A stretch of 64,000 nucleotides of DNA, taken from Asterias amurensis. Its lineage: Eukaryota > Echinodermata > Asteroidea > Forcipulatida > Asteriidae. Numbering within the stretch: the stretch's first letter is position 1; each line of letters starts with the position of its first letter. The position numbers were made by a program, and so were the translations under genes. The stretch is taken from NCBI RefSeq assembly GCF_032118995.1, contig NC_092651.1:26706349-26770348 (forward strand), written 5' to 3'. The notes under the pieces are model-generated. The model saw only the letters and a list, made by a program, of their open reading frames with translations. It had not been told where the DNA came from and did no database searches. Positions 1 to 9,800 of this stretch are shown one piece after another.

Positions 1-495
1 ATGACAGCTTAATGAAAAATGTCAGTATTTTTCAAGAAAGCAAACATATAATTGCTGTCTTTTATTGTATTTTCAAATGGATTAAAACAATGATCTTTCG
101 TATAACTTTAGATTTATAAGTTAACATGTTGTCAGTGTTTAAATAAAGCTATTTTTTGAGTTAATGTATGAATTAAAACAATGCTATTGTTTTATATGTT
201 ATGTTTTGCATTTGGTGATTTTATTGTTATCTATTTGTATTTTTGGTATTAATGAAACCAAGAAAGCCCCATAAGTGAAGTAATTACTGTTGCTTGCAAG
301 CCTGAGGAAACCTGTAACAATTGTGTTGTTTGCGATGTGAACCACAATTCACCACCCCCCCCCCCCAAAAAAAAACCAACAAAAAAAAACCACATAAATT
401 ATGTCTGTCCTCATGCTTACTCCGGACCCCAAGGAAAGTGTCTAGTAACACCACTGCCTCCAATAACCAGGTTTCCTTTTTTTTCTCGTGGAAAA

Positions 496-672
496 TACTA
501 GGGCCCAATTTTATAAAGTCGCTAAGCAAACTTCTTGGCTGAGCAAAGTCCGAGTGTGGCACCAGTCACAACGATGTAAACTTAATGTAATTTTGGCTGC
601 TATATCTGTTAAGCAATAATTGTCTTTGCTAAGCAAGTGTTTGTGCCTACAGGCTTTATGAAACTGGGCCTA
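496..672. mobile_element. Fold-back MITE, family D (remnant)
   Basis: The ends are inverted copies of GGGCCCAATTTTATAAAG / CTTTATGAAACTGGGCC, with internal AAGCAAACTT / GCTAAGCAAG motifs. The same end sequence (CCCAATTTCATAGAGCTGCTTAGC) recurs at 4240-4480, 10799-11073, 36230-36471, 42136-42245 and about 51650-51842. This defines a dispersed short palindromic family without coding capacity. The copy is diverged, so the limits are approximate. Confidence 0.6.
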
Positions 673-860
673 GGGGAGTTGACCAGGTTTGTATACTCGA
701 GTGTGAATGCAAACAAAATAAACGTCTTGAAAGACCATATATTTAAAGTAAATACTTTTAATACTCTCAACTGGGAAACATCATAATATATAGTAAGTGC
801 ATAGAACAAATACAACAAACACCAAAACCATGAATAGATACTCAAGAATAATAAACATAT

Positions 861-1246
861 TTAAAGACAGTGGACACTATTGGTAATTGTCAAAGACTAG
901 TCGTCACAAGTGGTGTATCTCAACATATGCATAAAATAACAAACCTGTGAAAATCTGAGCTCAATCGGTCGTCGAAGTTGCGAGATAATTATGAAAGAAA
1001 AACACCCTTGTCATACGAAGTTGTGTGCTTTCTGATGCTTGGTTTTGAGACCTCAAATTCTAAACTTGAGGTCTCAAAATCAAATTCGTGAAAATTACTT
1101 CTTTCTCGAAAACTACGTTACTTCAGAGGGAGCCGTCTCTCACAATGTTTTATACCATCAACCTATCCCCATTACTCGTAATCAAGAAAGGGTTTTTATG
1201 CCAATAATTGTTTTGAGTAATTACCAATAGTGTCCACTGCCTTTAA
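861..1246. mobile_element. Fold-back MITE, family A (TTAAAGGCAGTGGACAC ends)
   Basis: This is a long palindrome of about 386 bp. It opens with TTAAAGACAGTGGACACTAT and closes with the inverse, ATAGTGTCCACTGCCTTTAA; the arms run through most of the element to a centre near 1060, where the 'gacctca' and 'tgaggtc' arms meet. At least nine other copies or fragments lie in this window. Both ends carry TTAA. No coding content is seen. It is a non-autonomous, MITE-like element. Confidence 0.8.
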
Positions 1247-2170
1247 AGGCAGGCTATACTCTTGGTACTGACTCCACAAGGAAGTTAATAACCAGACAAA
1301 CTTTGGTAAAGGCCACTGGAAAGCTGTTGATATTATACAAAATAGTTGGAAACAACCCCTTTGAAATAATGGAGCTTTAGAGAAAGAAACATTTTAATCC
1401 GGAAACGAAAAGCCTCGGACTTGGAGCCTCCACAGCCATATGGAAATCACACACTTACACGCAACAAGTTTTTTTTTCTTTCATTGTTTTCTTGCAACTT
1501 TGATGACCAATTTAGCCCAAATTTCCGCAGGCTTCTTGTTCTATGCATATGTTTGGATAAATTGGATAAATTAAGTAAGGGTATACTGGTCTTTGGTAAT
1601 TACCAAAAGTATACCATGCCTTCCACAACCAAAACTCATAACTCTTCTTAATTGACATAAAATGATTGTGTCACTGTGTAAGAGCGTTTGTTGATAATAC
1701 AATGTTACAAATAAAAGAGGGGGGGGGGTCTTCAATTTATACCTTTAATTTAAATCCTTAAATCTTGACAAGCGATAGAACAATGCTGTTGGTAAATAAA
1801 TAATTTAATAAGTTATACAAAAATAGTGGCCCAAAGTAATAATTCTATAAAAAGAAAAAGTTTTAAAGCTATATTTTCTCCATGACAAACTGCTCATGTT
1901 TTTTAAAAGTTACTTATCTCCTCTAGTCATTCATTACATCCAAACAACTGGGGATGTGAAAGATGTGGGATTGTGAATCTTAGGGCCTTGTCATACGAGG
2001 CAACTTTTTAAGGCAATTTGAGGCAACCAACTCAGTAATAGCTACAGGTCCACAAGAACATTGGTGACCATTGAAATGTGAATGGCTTTTCTTTTTTGAG
2101 ATTGCCTGGGACTGGTTGCCTGTAAATTGCATCGTGGACACTGCCCTTATATCGCACGTCATCATTTTAG

Positions 2171-2841
2171 TTAAGATGAAGTTGCCATGGAAACTTGTTG
2201 GTTGGGGCACAACTGTGGATAGTAGTAGATACCGTTTGCATACATACACTGTTGGTTTTGAAGTAGATGAGGATTGTGTGAGGGAACTGGACTAGGCAAG
2301 GCTGGGCTTGCTCCTCGTAGTGCATCCACCGTTACATCTCTGTAGTCGCCAAACACCGAATGATCCCAAACACCCCTATTGGTGAAGTAGTCTTGCTCAG
2401 GGAACCACACTTGTGGGTACAGCGATTGGGGACTGACTACTTTCTCTGAGGTGTGGCTAGCCAGCTCTTCTGGATGAGGGGCCTCAAAGTGGGAATAGTA
2501 TGGGGTGAGGTGGTTGGTGTTTGACCAGGGCTGGAGGAACGCTTGGTGGTGGGTGAGGCTGTCCGGTTCAAGAAGGCTCATCTGACTGGGGTTGGTGGAT
2601 AAATCAAGGGCGCAATCGTTGGAATTCTGTCCCGGATGACTTGTATCTGATCTTTGTTGCCATGGATACTGAGAGCTATAAACATCTCCTGATGACGTCT
2701 CCACCGATGAGGGTCTTGTTGGAACTTTGTTAGCTTTTGGTTTTCTCTTTCGTACTGGTCTATCTCTCTTCCTTGGTTGTGGGTTACTCGTGTTTGAATC
2801 ACACAACTGCCACGAAGACTGGCCTCGTCCATCAGTTCTAC
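2171..2841 (-). CDS. Fox terminal exon: wing 2, basic patch and C-terminal tail
   Basis: The acceptor is a long pyrimidine tract (CTTCTTCTTCTCTCC) followed by AACTTTAG. The first exon bases GT complete the Gly codon left open by the upstream exon, giving VDKKGRTDGRGQSSWQLCDS. A nuclear-localisation-like basic cluster follows, then a tail rich in Ser, Pro, His and Tyr (YPQVWFPEQDYF, GIYYYPQLCPNQQ) with no recognised domain; it may be a transactivation region (inference). The stop is TAA at 2173-2171. The exon is 671 nt, consistent with two carried bases plus 223 codons. Confidence 0.8.
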
Positions 2842-3479
2842 CTAAAGTTGGAGAGAAGAAGAAGAAGAAACAGAAGTACTTAGTAAGTGGGTGTTTACTA
2901 ATGGCAGATCAATGGTTCACCTTGGGAGCAAGCATAAACAAGTTTAATTTTGGGTGGAACAAAGACAAATTTACACAAGTGCTGTTTTGTAGCTAGACCA
3001 AATTTAGTGGTGGGATCTTAAACAAAACTAGTCTACCAAGGGTGAGCAACTCAAAGAATTGTTCATGTTTAGATATGGGACCATAATATATTTAGGTAGC
3101 GCACTGACACTTTGAACCAGAGGTTGTTGGTTCCATTCCCGCTCTAATCAAACTTGATATGTTCGACCCCAAATTGTTTTTAAAAAGTCTTGTGAGTTCT
3201 CTTACGGTTGTTACCTGAACATTGTTTTGAAATTACCTTTTTTGTCTACAGCTTTGCTCTCTACCCTCATAAACAGCGAATTCCTGCATAGATTATGACG
3301 AACAGAGTTCTTCCAGAAGCGACATCCTTTAGGATCATTGTAGAAGGGAAATGTCATCTTAATGAAGTCATAAATCTGAGCTAGAGTTGCCTGGTGGTTG
3401 GGTTTAGAGAGAAGGGCCGTTCTGATGAGATCGTTGTAAGACAAGTCGGGTCTCCTCACGGTACACATTCTGCTCCAAG
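2171..3479 (-). CDS. Forkhead-box transcription factor, 3' part (two exons)
   Basis: Two minus-strand exons (3479-3237, then 2841-2171) join in phase. They encode most of a forkhead winged-helix DNA-binding domain followed by a C-terminal tail of roughly 215 residues that ends at TAA (2173-2171). The first exon carries RRPDLSYNDLI, LAQIYDFI, FPFYND and the recognition helix WKNSVRHNL. The second opens with the end of wing 2 (QSSWQL) and a basic tract (RKRDRPVRKRKPKANK), then Ser/Pro/Tyr-rich sequence. Forkhead proteins bind DNA in the nucleus as monomers and regulate transcription. The domain is divergent: YSYIALI is replaced by LSYNDLI, RHNLSLN by RHNLCRN, and there are three extra residues (CRF) before the helix-3 tryptophan. 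I cannot assign a Fox subfamily. The exon(s) encoding the N-terminus and start codon were not found; they should lie above 3500. The gene is transcribed away from DCTD. Confidence 0.85.
3085..3165 (+). repeat. tRNA-derived SINE remnant in the Fox intron
   Basis: A block reading GAGGTTGTTGGTTCCATTCC resembles the T-arm/B-box of a tRNA-derived SINE. The A-box half is degraded and no cloverleaf can be drawn. The neighbouring stretch at 2940-2985 (GGAACAAAGACAAATTTACAC) resembles the SINE-associated sequence at 10150-10190. Confidence 0.4.
3237..3479 (-). CDS. Fox exon: forkhead domain core
   Basis: The acceptor is TTTGTCAACAG just above 3479, preceded by a T-rich tract. The donor is AAAAAG|GTAATT, with the last exon base at 3237. 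The exon is 243 nt, entering with two codon bases and leaving with one. It encodes from WSRMCTVRRPDLSYNDLI through FWKNSVRHNLCRN to SLFMRVESKAVDKK, that is helix 1 to wing 1/2 of the forkhead fold. The intron interrupts the domain inside wing 2. A palindromic MITE (3525-3699) sits only about 45 bp upstream of the acceptor. Confidence 0.85.
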
Positions 3480-3524
3480 CTGTTGACAAAGATAACAGTG
3501 TAAATATAGAAAGGTTGGCCGGGT

Positions 3525-3699
3525 AAAGCTCGATTCATACTTCCTGCGAATGCGAATGCGATACGAATGTTTATGTCACAAATTCGTAACAAATAATTCG
3601 CAGTAGTTCAACTTTGCTCAACTCACTTGGGTTGGGAAGACAAATTCACATCAAATTCGCTTCGCATTCGCATTCGCAGGAAGTATGAACCGGGCTTCA
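3525..3699. mobile_element. Fold-back MITE, 'tacttcctgcgaatgcg' family
   Basis: The left arm contains TTCATACTTCCTGCGAATGC and the right arm GCATTCGCAGGAAGTATGAA, a near-perfect terminal inverted repeat around a core of about 100 bp rich in AAATTCG. A second, more diverged copy is at 12508-12691. There is no coding capacity. It lies in the intron or flank directly upstream of the Fox forkhead exon. Confidence 0.75.
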
Positions 3700-5599
3700 G
3701 GCCTAGCGGTTGTGGCTATCGAAAGGAGCTTAAGCCTAGGCTACTGACTTCTTCTTTATTACTAGTGCAGCTAGCCTTCATGATTGAAGATGAACGCACT
3801 GTCAGACACATTGGGGCAATCCCCTTCTCTTTGCGCTAAGTGTGTACTGGGGCCTTTTTTTTCTATGTTGATAGTTTTTGTAACAACACACAGCTTTAAG
3901 TCCCATCCGAAGGATGGTTCGCTCACTCTGGCCACTACTTTCTTAGGGATTTATTATTTCTCTTAAAAAAAAGAGTTCCTCTTGAGGTATAGGTAGCTAA
4001 TTGCTAAATTCTTACCTAATTGTGTACCCCCCCCCCCTGTACATTCTTTCAACCCTCCTGGACAGGTGAAAATATAAGAATGGTTAATTATTATTATTAT
4101 TTATTAAAATAATATGACCTCAAAATTTAGGGAGATAAAGTGGTGGCCAGACACAGAATTTTAACCCCAGTTTTAACACTGCTTTTTTTCTCTGAAATTA
4201 TTTTTTTATAGCCGTAATAGAGGTGATTTGTCATAGGGCGATAGTTACAGCTATGGGAAGATGGATTTAACTCTAAGCACAAAAATTTGAAATTTATTTC
4301 TTGATAAAAACAGGATTACAAACCAAATTTCCATTTGTTGCATATTGCTTGTTATACTGGTATTCAGCTGTTTTTAGCTTACCGTGGAATCAAGTGGTAA
4401 TTTGGTTTGTAATCCTGTTTTTATCAAGGCAAAAAATGTCATAATTGTTGTGCTTAGCAGCTATATGAAATTGGGCGCTAGCTGCTGGTACTGTCAATTT
4501 GACAGTCAAGAGTTAGTGACACTCAGTCACTCAGTGTGTGTCATGGAAACTCGAGTGGTCAGTGGGCTTATAAAACTTAAATTTTAAGTTAACAGATTGT
4601 ATGAATAATGGTCAAGCAATACTCGGCCTTAATCAAGAGAGTTTGTAAGAAACAAAACAAGCAAATGTGTCCTACCTGTTTCAAGAAACCACGGAGCAAG
4701 CTGGCTGTGTTTGGTTTTAAAATGCCCTTCAAAAGTGAGACACAAGAAATACTTTCAGCTGTCTTATCCGTTTTTCCAGCCGGCCTGCCCTACACAGGAA
4801 AAATAGCATGGTGCTTGACCCAGGAACTGTGCATACGATGAATGGGCTTACGATTGGGAACCAGGTGTTACTTTGCACGTGTTCAAAATTTGGTTTTTAG
4901 AACTGTCACATATCCCGCGAGAATGTTCACTTCGACAGGTGGGTGTATACAAACAACTGGCACAGGCCTAAAAAAAAATGCGTTTTTTGGTTTTGCCAAA
5001 AACAGTTTAGAATTTGACATAGATCTAGGACATTGTCAAGCCGAAATAATATTGTGCCATTGGAATGCTGGGCCAACTCATATCTGGGAACTTCGTGGGG
5101 TGATTGATTTATTCACACGGTGTTACCGCTAACCTCTTGTTCACATTCCCGTGAACTTTTGGTCGACCTTTTCACACGACAAACAAATTCCCCGAGATTT
5201 TCCCTGGAAACAATTAATCCCTTGCTCATGGGTAGGGTTGAAGTTAACCCCGGGTTAAAACGTCTTTCATAGGGAAAGGCAGAGGAGAACGGGATTTTGC
5301 TCGTTGTAGTGTAAAAAAAGGGGTTTTAGTTATAATATTTCCACCGCAAACAAATACAAGTTTTAAATCCTACTAAAGTGACATTCCGAGGTACGGATGC
5401 TGTGGTGAGTCCAAACCAGGCTGAAGCAAAAGCCTCTTTTATGATTCCGGGGGAAAGACGTTCACAATTATTTGTTTTACTCAAATTATAGCAGATGTTT
5501 TTTTATTCGAGAGCCTTTTATCCATGGTGTTCATTTCAAAACTTTCCGGGTGGGTTGGGTACCCGGGTGGTGGGGGGCGGGTTGGAACGGCTCGGGCGC
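3700..5599. other. Non-coding DNA between the Fox exon and the GC-rich element
   Basis: No exon is recognised. A family D fold-back (4240-4480), a C-run near 4027-4037 and a short ATT microsatellite near 4089-4110 lie inside. The 5' exon(s) and promoter of the Fox gene probably fall somewhere in 3500-6700, but no candidate with a start codon, donor and matching phase stood out. Open stretches at 4608-5132 have no recognised similarity and no repeat-independent coding signal, so I do not call them. Confidence 0.4.
4240..4480. mobile_element. Fold-back MITE, family D
   Basis: The arms AAAAACAGGATTACAAACCA (about 4307) and TGGTTTGTAATCCTGTTTTT (about 4404) are inverted copies. They are flanked outside by AAGCACAAAAATTTG and the inverse TTGTTGTGCTTAGCAG, ending in CTATATGAAATTGGGC. 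A closer relative is at 36230-36471. Confidence 0.75.
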
Positions 5600-6330
5600 G
5601 GCCGCCGGTGTCGCATGCAATTATGTCCTTCATGCAATACTATCCGGAGGACATTATTGCATATGCAATAATGCTCACCGGACGGTTTTGCATATGCAAT
5701 CGTGTCCGCCCGGACGTTGCTGCATAATACAATTGTGTCCGACCGGACACATTTGCATATGCAGTTGTGTCCGCTCGTGCAAAAACCGTCCTTGCAGTAA
5801 ATTAAATTCCCTTGGTCGACGGAACACGTTACAAGCTAAGTGCATGTCATTTCATCCGTTTCATCCGTTTCATCCGTTTCATCCGTTTCATCCGTTTCAT
5901 CCGTTTCATCCGTTTCATCCGTTTCATCCGTTTCATCCGTTTCATCCGTTACATCCGTTTCATCCGTTTCATTCACTTCATTCATTAATTTCACAGGTGA
6001 AAATTCAAGTACAGACTTTAAGAACAGTAAGAAAACGATGTACATACAATTAAATGGGAAATGTTCGGCCGTTGGTATAAAAATATACGTAGGTTCAGTG
6101 CACGGGCGCGGCGCGGGCAGGCTCGCGCGCGCACATACAACATGTGCAGTTAGTACATGTCCATCGGACGGTTTTTGCATAGCCCCGGACAAGATTGCAT
6201 AAGCAAAAGTGTCCGCGGACGGTTTTTGCATAGCCCCGGATACGATTGCATATGCAAAAGTGTCCGGAGCGGACAGTATTGCATGGCGGACACAATTGCA
6301 TCTGACAATTGCATCCGGCGGTCAGACCAC
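5600..6330. mobile_element. Putative non-autonomous element: TTGCATATGCAA motif array around a 9-bp satellite
   Basis: About 730 bp, GC-richer than its surroundings. Its left part (5600-5800) and right part (6130-6320) are built from repeats of GTGTCCG/CGGACAC half-sites joined to TTGCATATGCAA-like palindromes and CGGACGGTTTTTGCATA blocks. The middle holds a 9-bp tandem array (5849-5980) and a TATA-like GTATAAAAATATAC (6077-6090). Clustered short motifs near both ends resemble the subterminal transposase-binding repeats of hAT- or MULE-type elements (inference). There is no transposase and I could not define exact termini or a target-site duplication. Confidence 0.45.
5849..5980. repeat. 9-bp tandem array (TTTCATCCG)n
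   Basis: About 14 near-perfect copies of TTTCATCCG, with one TTACATCCG variant near 5950 and a degenerate tail (TTCATTCACTTCATTC). Because the unit is a multiple of three, all frames stay open, which produces spurious His-Pro-Phe, Ser-Ser-Val and Asp-Glu-Thr repeat translations. I read it as a minisatellite, not a gene. Confidence 0.9.
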
Positions 6331-6659
6331 CAGGCAAGGCGCGCTGCTTGGCGACATTCTCTTGATAACTCAGTGTACATTTGTCATTTATCATAGTTGT
6401 GTTGGGTCTTCTTTGAAAATCAACAGAAATAGTGGGTCTCTAAGTTTCACTGGTTTTTGATGCCTACATTTCATAAGAATGTTGACCAGAAGCCAGTTTA
6501 GTGTGCGATACATTATTTTCGGAAGTTTCAAACTTTCGTAAGATCAAATTTGTCATCTCGTAGCCACCGTACGTCTAAACACCACAGAAACCAGTCTATA
6601 ATTGTACATGTCATTACGTTGAGTAAGTTCAGAAACCAGACATATATTATGCGCGCTTT

Positions 6660-6679
6660 AATTTTTCCCGGGAAAAATT
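6660..6679. promoter_or_regulatory. 20-bp perfect palindrome in the DCTD promoter region
   Basis: AATTTTTCCCGGGAAAAATT is perfectly self-complementary and lies 62-81 bp upstream of the DCTD start codon. Its half resembles TTTCCCG, related to E2F sites (TTTSSCGC), which would suit an S-phase nucleotide gene; TTCCCGGGAA also fits a STAT-type TTC-N4-GAA site. Function is inferred. A GCGCGC stretch sits just upstream (6651-6656). Confidence 0.4.
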
Positions 6680-6740
6680 GTAGTAAAAGGTATATCAACA
6701 CGAAGACACACAGACACGGATTCAGGGGCAGAACGGCAAA

Positions 6741-6823
6741 ATGGAGCGAAATGGCACCTCACCGATCTGGGTAACTCCAACGAAGAAAACAAGTAAATGT
6801 GCTGTAAATGGAGATGCAAAGTG
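6741..6823 (+). CDS. DCTD: DCTD exon 1 (start codon, N-terminal extension)
   Basis: ATG at 6741 in context GGCAAAATGG. It encodes [24 protein letters not shown] sequence, basic and non-catalytic, ending in a TG split codon at the strong donor GTG|GTGAGTA. Exon 2 supplies the third base (TGT, Cys28). The assignment rests on phase continuity and position. The segment has no strong family signature, because the N-terminus of DCTD is variable. Confidence 0.8.
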
Positions 6824-9800
6824 GTGAGTATGAAACAGACAAAACTATCGCTTTATTAAATTGAAGAAATTGGAAAAATCGACCTACCCACCTAACCCTA
6901 AGGGGGTAAAGTGACCTACCTACCCATTTGGAAAAGTTGGCGCCACCACTTTTTCATTCGATATGAAATAATATATTAGTATCTAATTAACCTCAATGAG
7001 ATACCCCTTTTTGTAAAAATTAGTGAAAAGGTGGTGGCGCGATACGGAAGTTACCCTTACAAGAAGGACCGAAAAGTTTCCATATCCAGCCACCACTTTT
7101 TCATTTGGTATGAAACAGTAGTATCGGATTTAGTTTATACAGATTCTTACTCATGTGATGTGAGTCATGAGATATTCCTTTTTGTAAAAGTAAGTGAAAA
7201 AATGGTGGCAGGATCAGAAAGTTTTGTTGACAGAATGTATAGTATTACAGCAGTACAGTGTTGAGATGCAAAGGCTCTTTGAACTAAATAAAGTGTCGGA
7301 TAACTTTCCGTATGGCGCCACCACTTTTCACTCATTTTTATAAAAATGGATATATCAATCAGGTAAATTAGATACTATATTATTTTATTTCGAATGAAAA
7401 AGTGGTGGCGCCATACGGAAACTTTTCCAATATAGTATCTAATTTACCTCAAAGAGATATCCCTTTTTGTAAAAATGAGGGGAAAAGTGGTGGCGCCATA
7501 CAGAAAGTTATCCCGGGAAAAATAAGCAAGTTTCGGGTCTTATTCCATTTTAGTTCCTATGGCAGAAGTGAGCAAGTCAAGACTAATGTCCGGGCAACAA
7601 AATGGCTCTTGATTTTTCCTCTTTGTTTTAAATTTAGGCTATTTTTTTTTAGCATTTCACCTACCAAGTCCCTTAAGAGCAACATTAAAAAGGGGGGATA
7701 ACTTTCCGTATGGCGCCACCACTTTTTCACTCATTTTTACAAAAAGGGATATATCAATCAGGTAAATTAGATACTATATTATTTTATTTCGAATGAAAAA
7801 GTGGTGGCGCCATACGGAAACTTTTCCAAAAATGGGAAATAAAGTCCAACATCTAAATCCGTTACGCTTTTAACACTGACGGGGCTCTGTGTAAGCACAG
7901 CACAAAGTCTACAGTGAATGTTCTTCGTTCGGCTTCCATCTCAATGCTCTTATTTATGTGGTTTTGGTTTTCAGTAACAAAAAAAGAGACGAGTGTTTAG
8001 GATGGGATGATTACTTCATGGCCGTAGCGTTCCTGTCAGCGGAACGCAGCAAGGATCCAAGCTCACAGGTACAAGTTTTGTTCATTTAATTTTTTATTAT
8101 GGTTGTGACGCCAAGGACTCCCAGAAATACAAACTTAATCACCATACTAGTCAATAACCCTATTGAAGAGAAGACAAGGAATACTGGGGGGAAAACAGCT
8201 CGATTTGAGCCCCCAAAATGCCCAGTTACTTGAGACAGGTCTCGGAACTTAGATATCTGCTCTAAAATTGCAAAGCTTATGGGTTCGAATCCCACCCGAG
8301 GAAATATGCCTCAGGAAAGTACTGAACATACTGTGCTTAAAGGCAGTGGACACTATTGGTAATTACTCAAAATAATTATCAGCATAAAACCTTACTTGTT
8401 AACGAGTACTGGGGAGAGCTGGATAGTATAAATTATTGTAAGAAACAGCTCCCTCTGAAGTGATGTAGTTTTCGAGAAAGAAGTAATTTTCGACGAATTT
8501 GATTTTGAGACCTCAAGTTTAGAATTAATATTTAGATGCAAATTTTAAAACATCTCATAATATGTGAATTCTATTTTAATAAATTGTTGACGTAAGTGTC
8601 AAACTTGCCCTGACCAAATATGTGACCCACCATCTTCAATTGGGCTGTACAATTTGCACTATTATACCGTATGCTTAAACATGGTCAGGTGATCTGCTCT
8701 TGACCAATCAGAATGTATTTATTGTCTCAGGTATTTATGAGTGATGGATAATGTTTGACACCCTGCAGTATGACTGTCCGGCCATTCAATATCATCCAGC
8801 AGGGTTTTTGAAAATAAATAATTTATGCCAGCCAGCAATCTCAAAGTGAATGCATCTTCACAGTACACAGTCAACCCTCCTACTGTCTATTATCATCCAC
8901 TGTGGTTTCAGGACTATGTGGTGGGATCCCTCTTGAACTAATTAAAAAAGTTATAATTGTCTCTCATTTAACTAAATGATTCTCTCTTCTCACTGCGCAG
9001 GTTGGTGCTTGCATCGTAAATGAAGAGAAGAAAATTGTAGGCATTGGATATAATGGAATGCCTAATAAATGTGACGATGATAAACTGCCATGGGGCAAGG
9101 ATGGTGATTGGCTGGACCAAAAGTACGCTTTCGGTAAGTGAAGTCGCTCTACATCACACATTTAGTTTCCATCAACCATTTCGATGTAATGGACAAAATG
9201 TTGGCAAACTTGAACATCTGAAGTATGAATAAGGCCCCAGTTAGGCCTGGGCGACCAGCGAAATTTACTTCTCGACGAGTCACGCAGGTGCAATAGTACA
9301 ATTCATGCTGAAAGGATTGAACGATTGTGTCACTGATGTCTGATTGTGTTTCATAAGTAAGTTATGTTGTCGTGAATAGTTGGAGCAACACAATTGGTTC
9401 ACCAAACAGTTAGTCGCAACTATTTTTGTAGTAGTAGTGTCAGCACGATTAACCAAGTAGTTGAAAAATGGTAGTCGTGACTCGACTGACACTAGTCACT
9501 TAGCCCCAGTCACTAAAAAATGTACATTTTGGTAGTCCCCCCCCCCCCCCCCCCCCCGATGTGACGCTACTCATACATTCTTTTGCTCTTGATCTTGTTA
9601 AAACTTTTAATTTTTTTTTTTAGTGTGTCATGCTGAAATGAATGCAATCATGAACAAGAACTCATCAGACGTCAAGAATTGCACGATGTACGTCGCCCTC
9701 TTCCCCTGCAACGAGTGCGCAAAACTCATTATCCAATCAGGGATCAGGAAAATCTTGTATCTATCGGATAAACACATCGCAAAGCCAGCAACAATAGCGT

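Larger units (their letters stand above)
1..2170. other. 3' flank of the Fox gene, non-coding
   Basis: I find no convincing coding exon here on either strand; the open stretches are short, AT-rich and low-complexity. The segment holds two fold-back elements (496-672 and 861-1246), a C-run near 354-366, a G-run near 1721-1728, and otherwise unremarkable AT-rich DNA. The part next to 2170 would be the 3' UTR of the minus-strand Fox gene. I could not pick a convincing poly(A) signal close to its stop codon. Confidence 0.5.

Noticed and set aside
5472..6231. Open frames of 120-193 codons rich in His-Pro-Phe, Ser-Ser-Val or Asp-Glu-Thr
   Set aside because: They are translations of the 9-bp tandem array, open on both strands because the unit is a multiple of three. 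No domain or splice logic.
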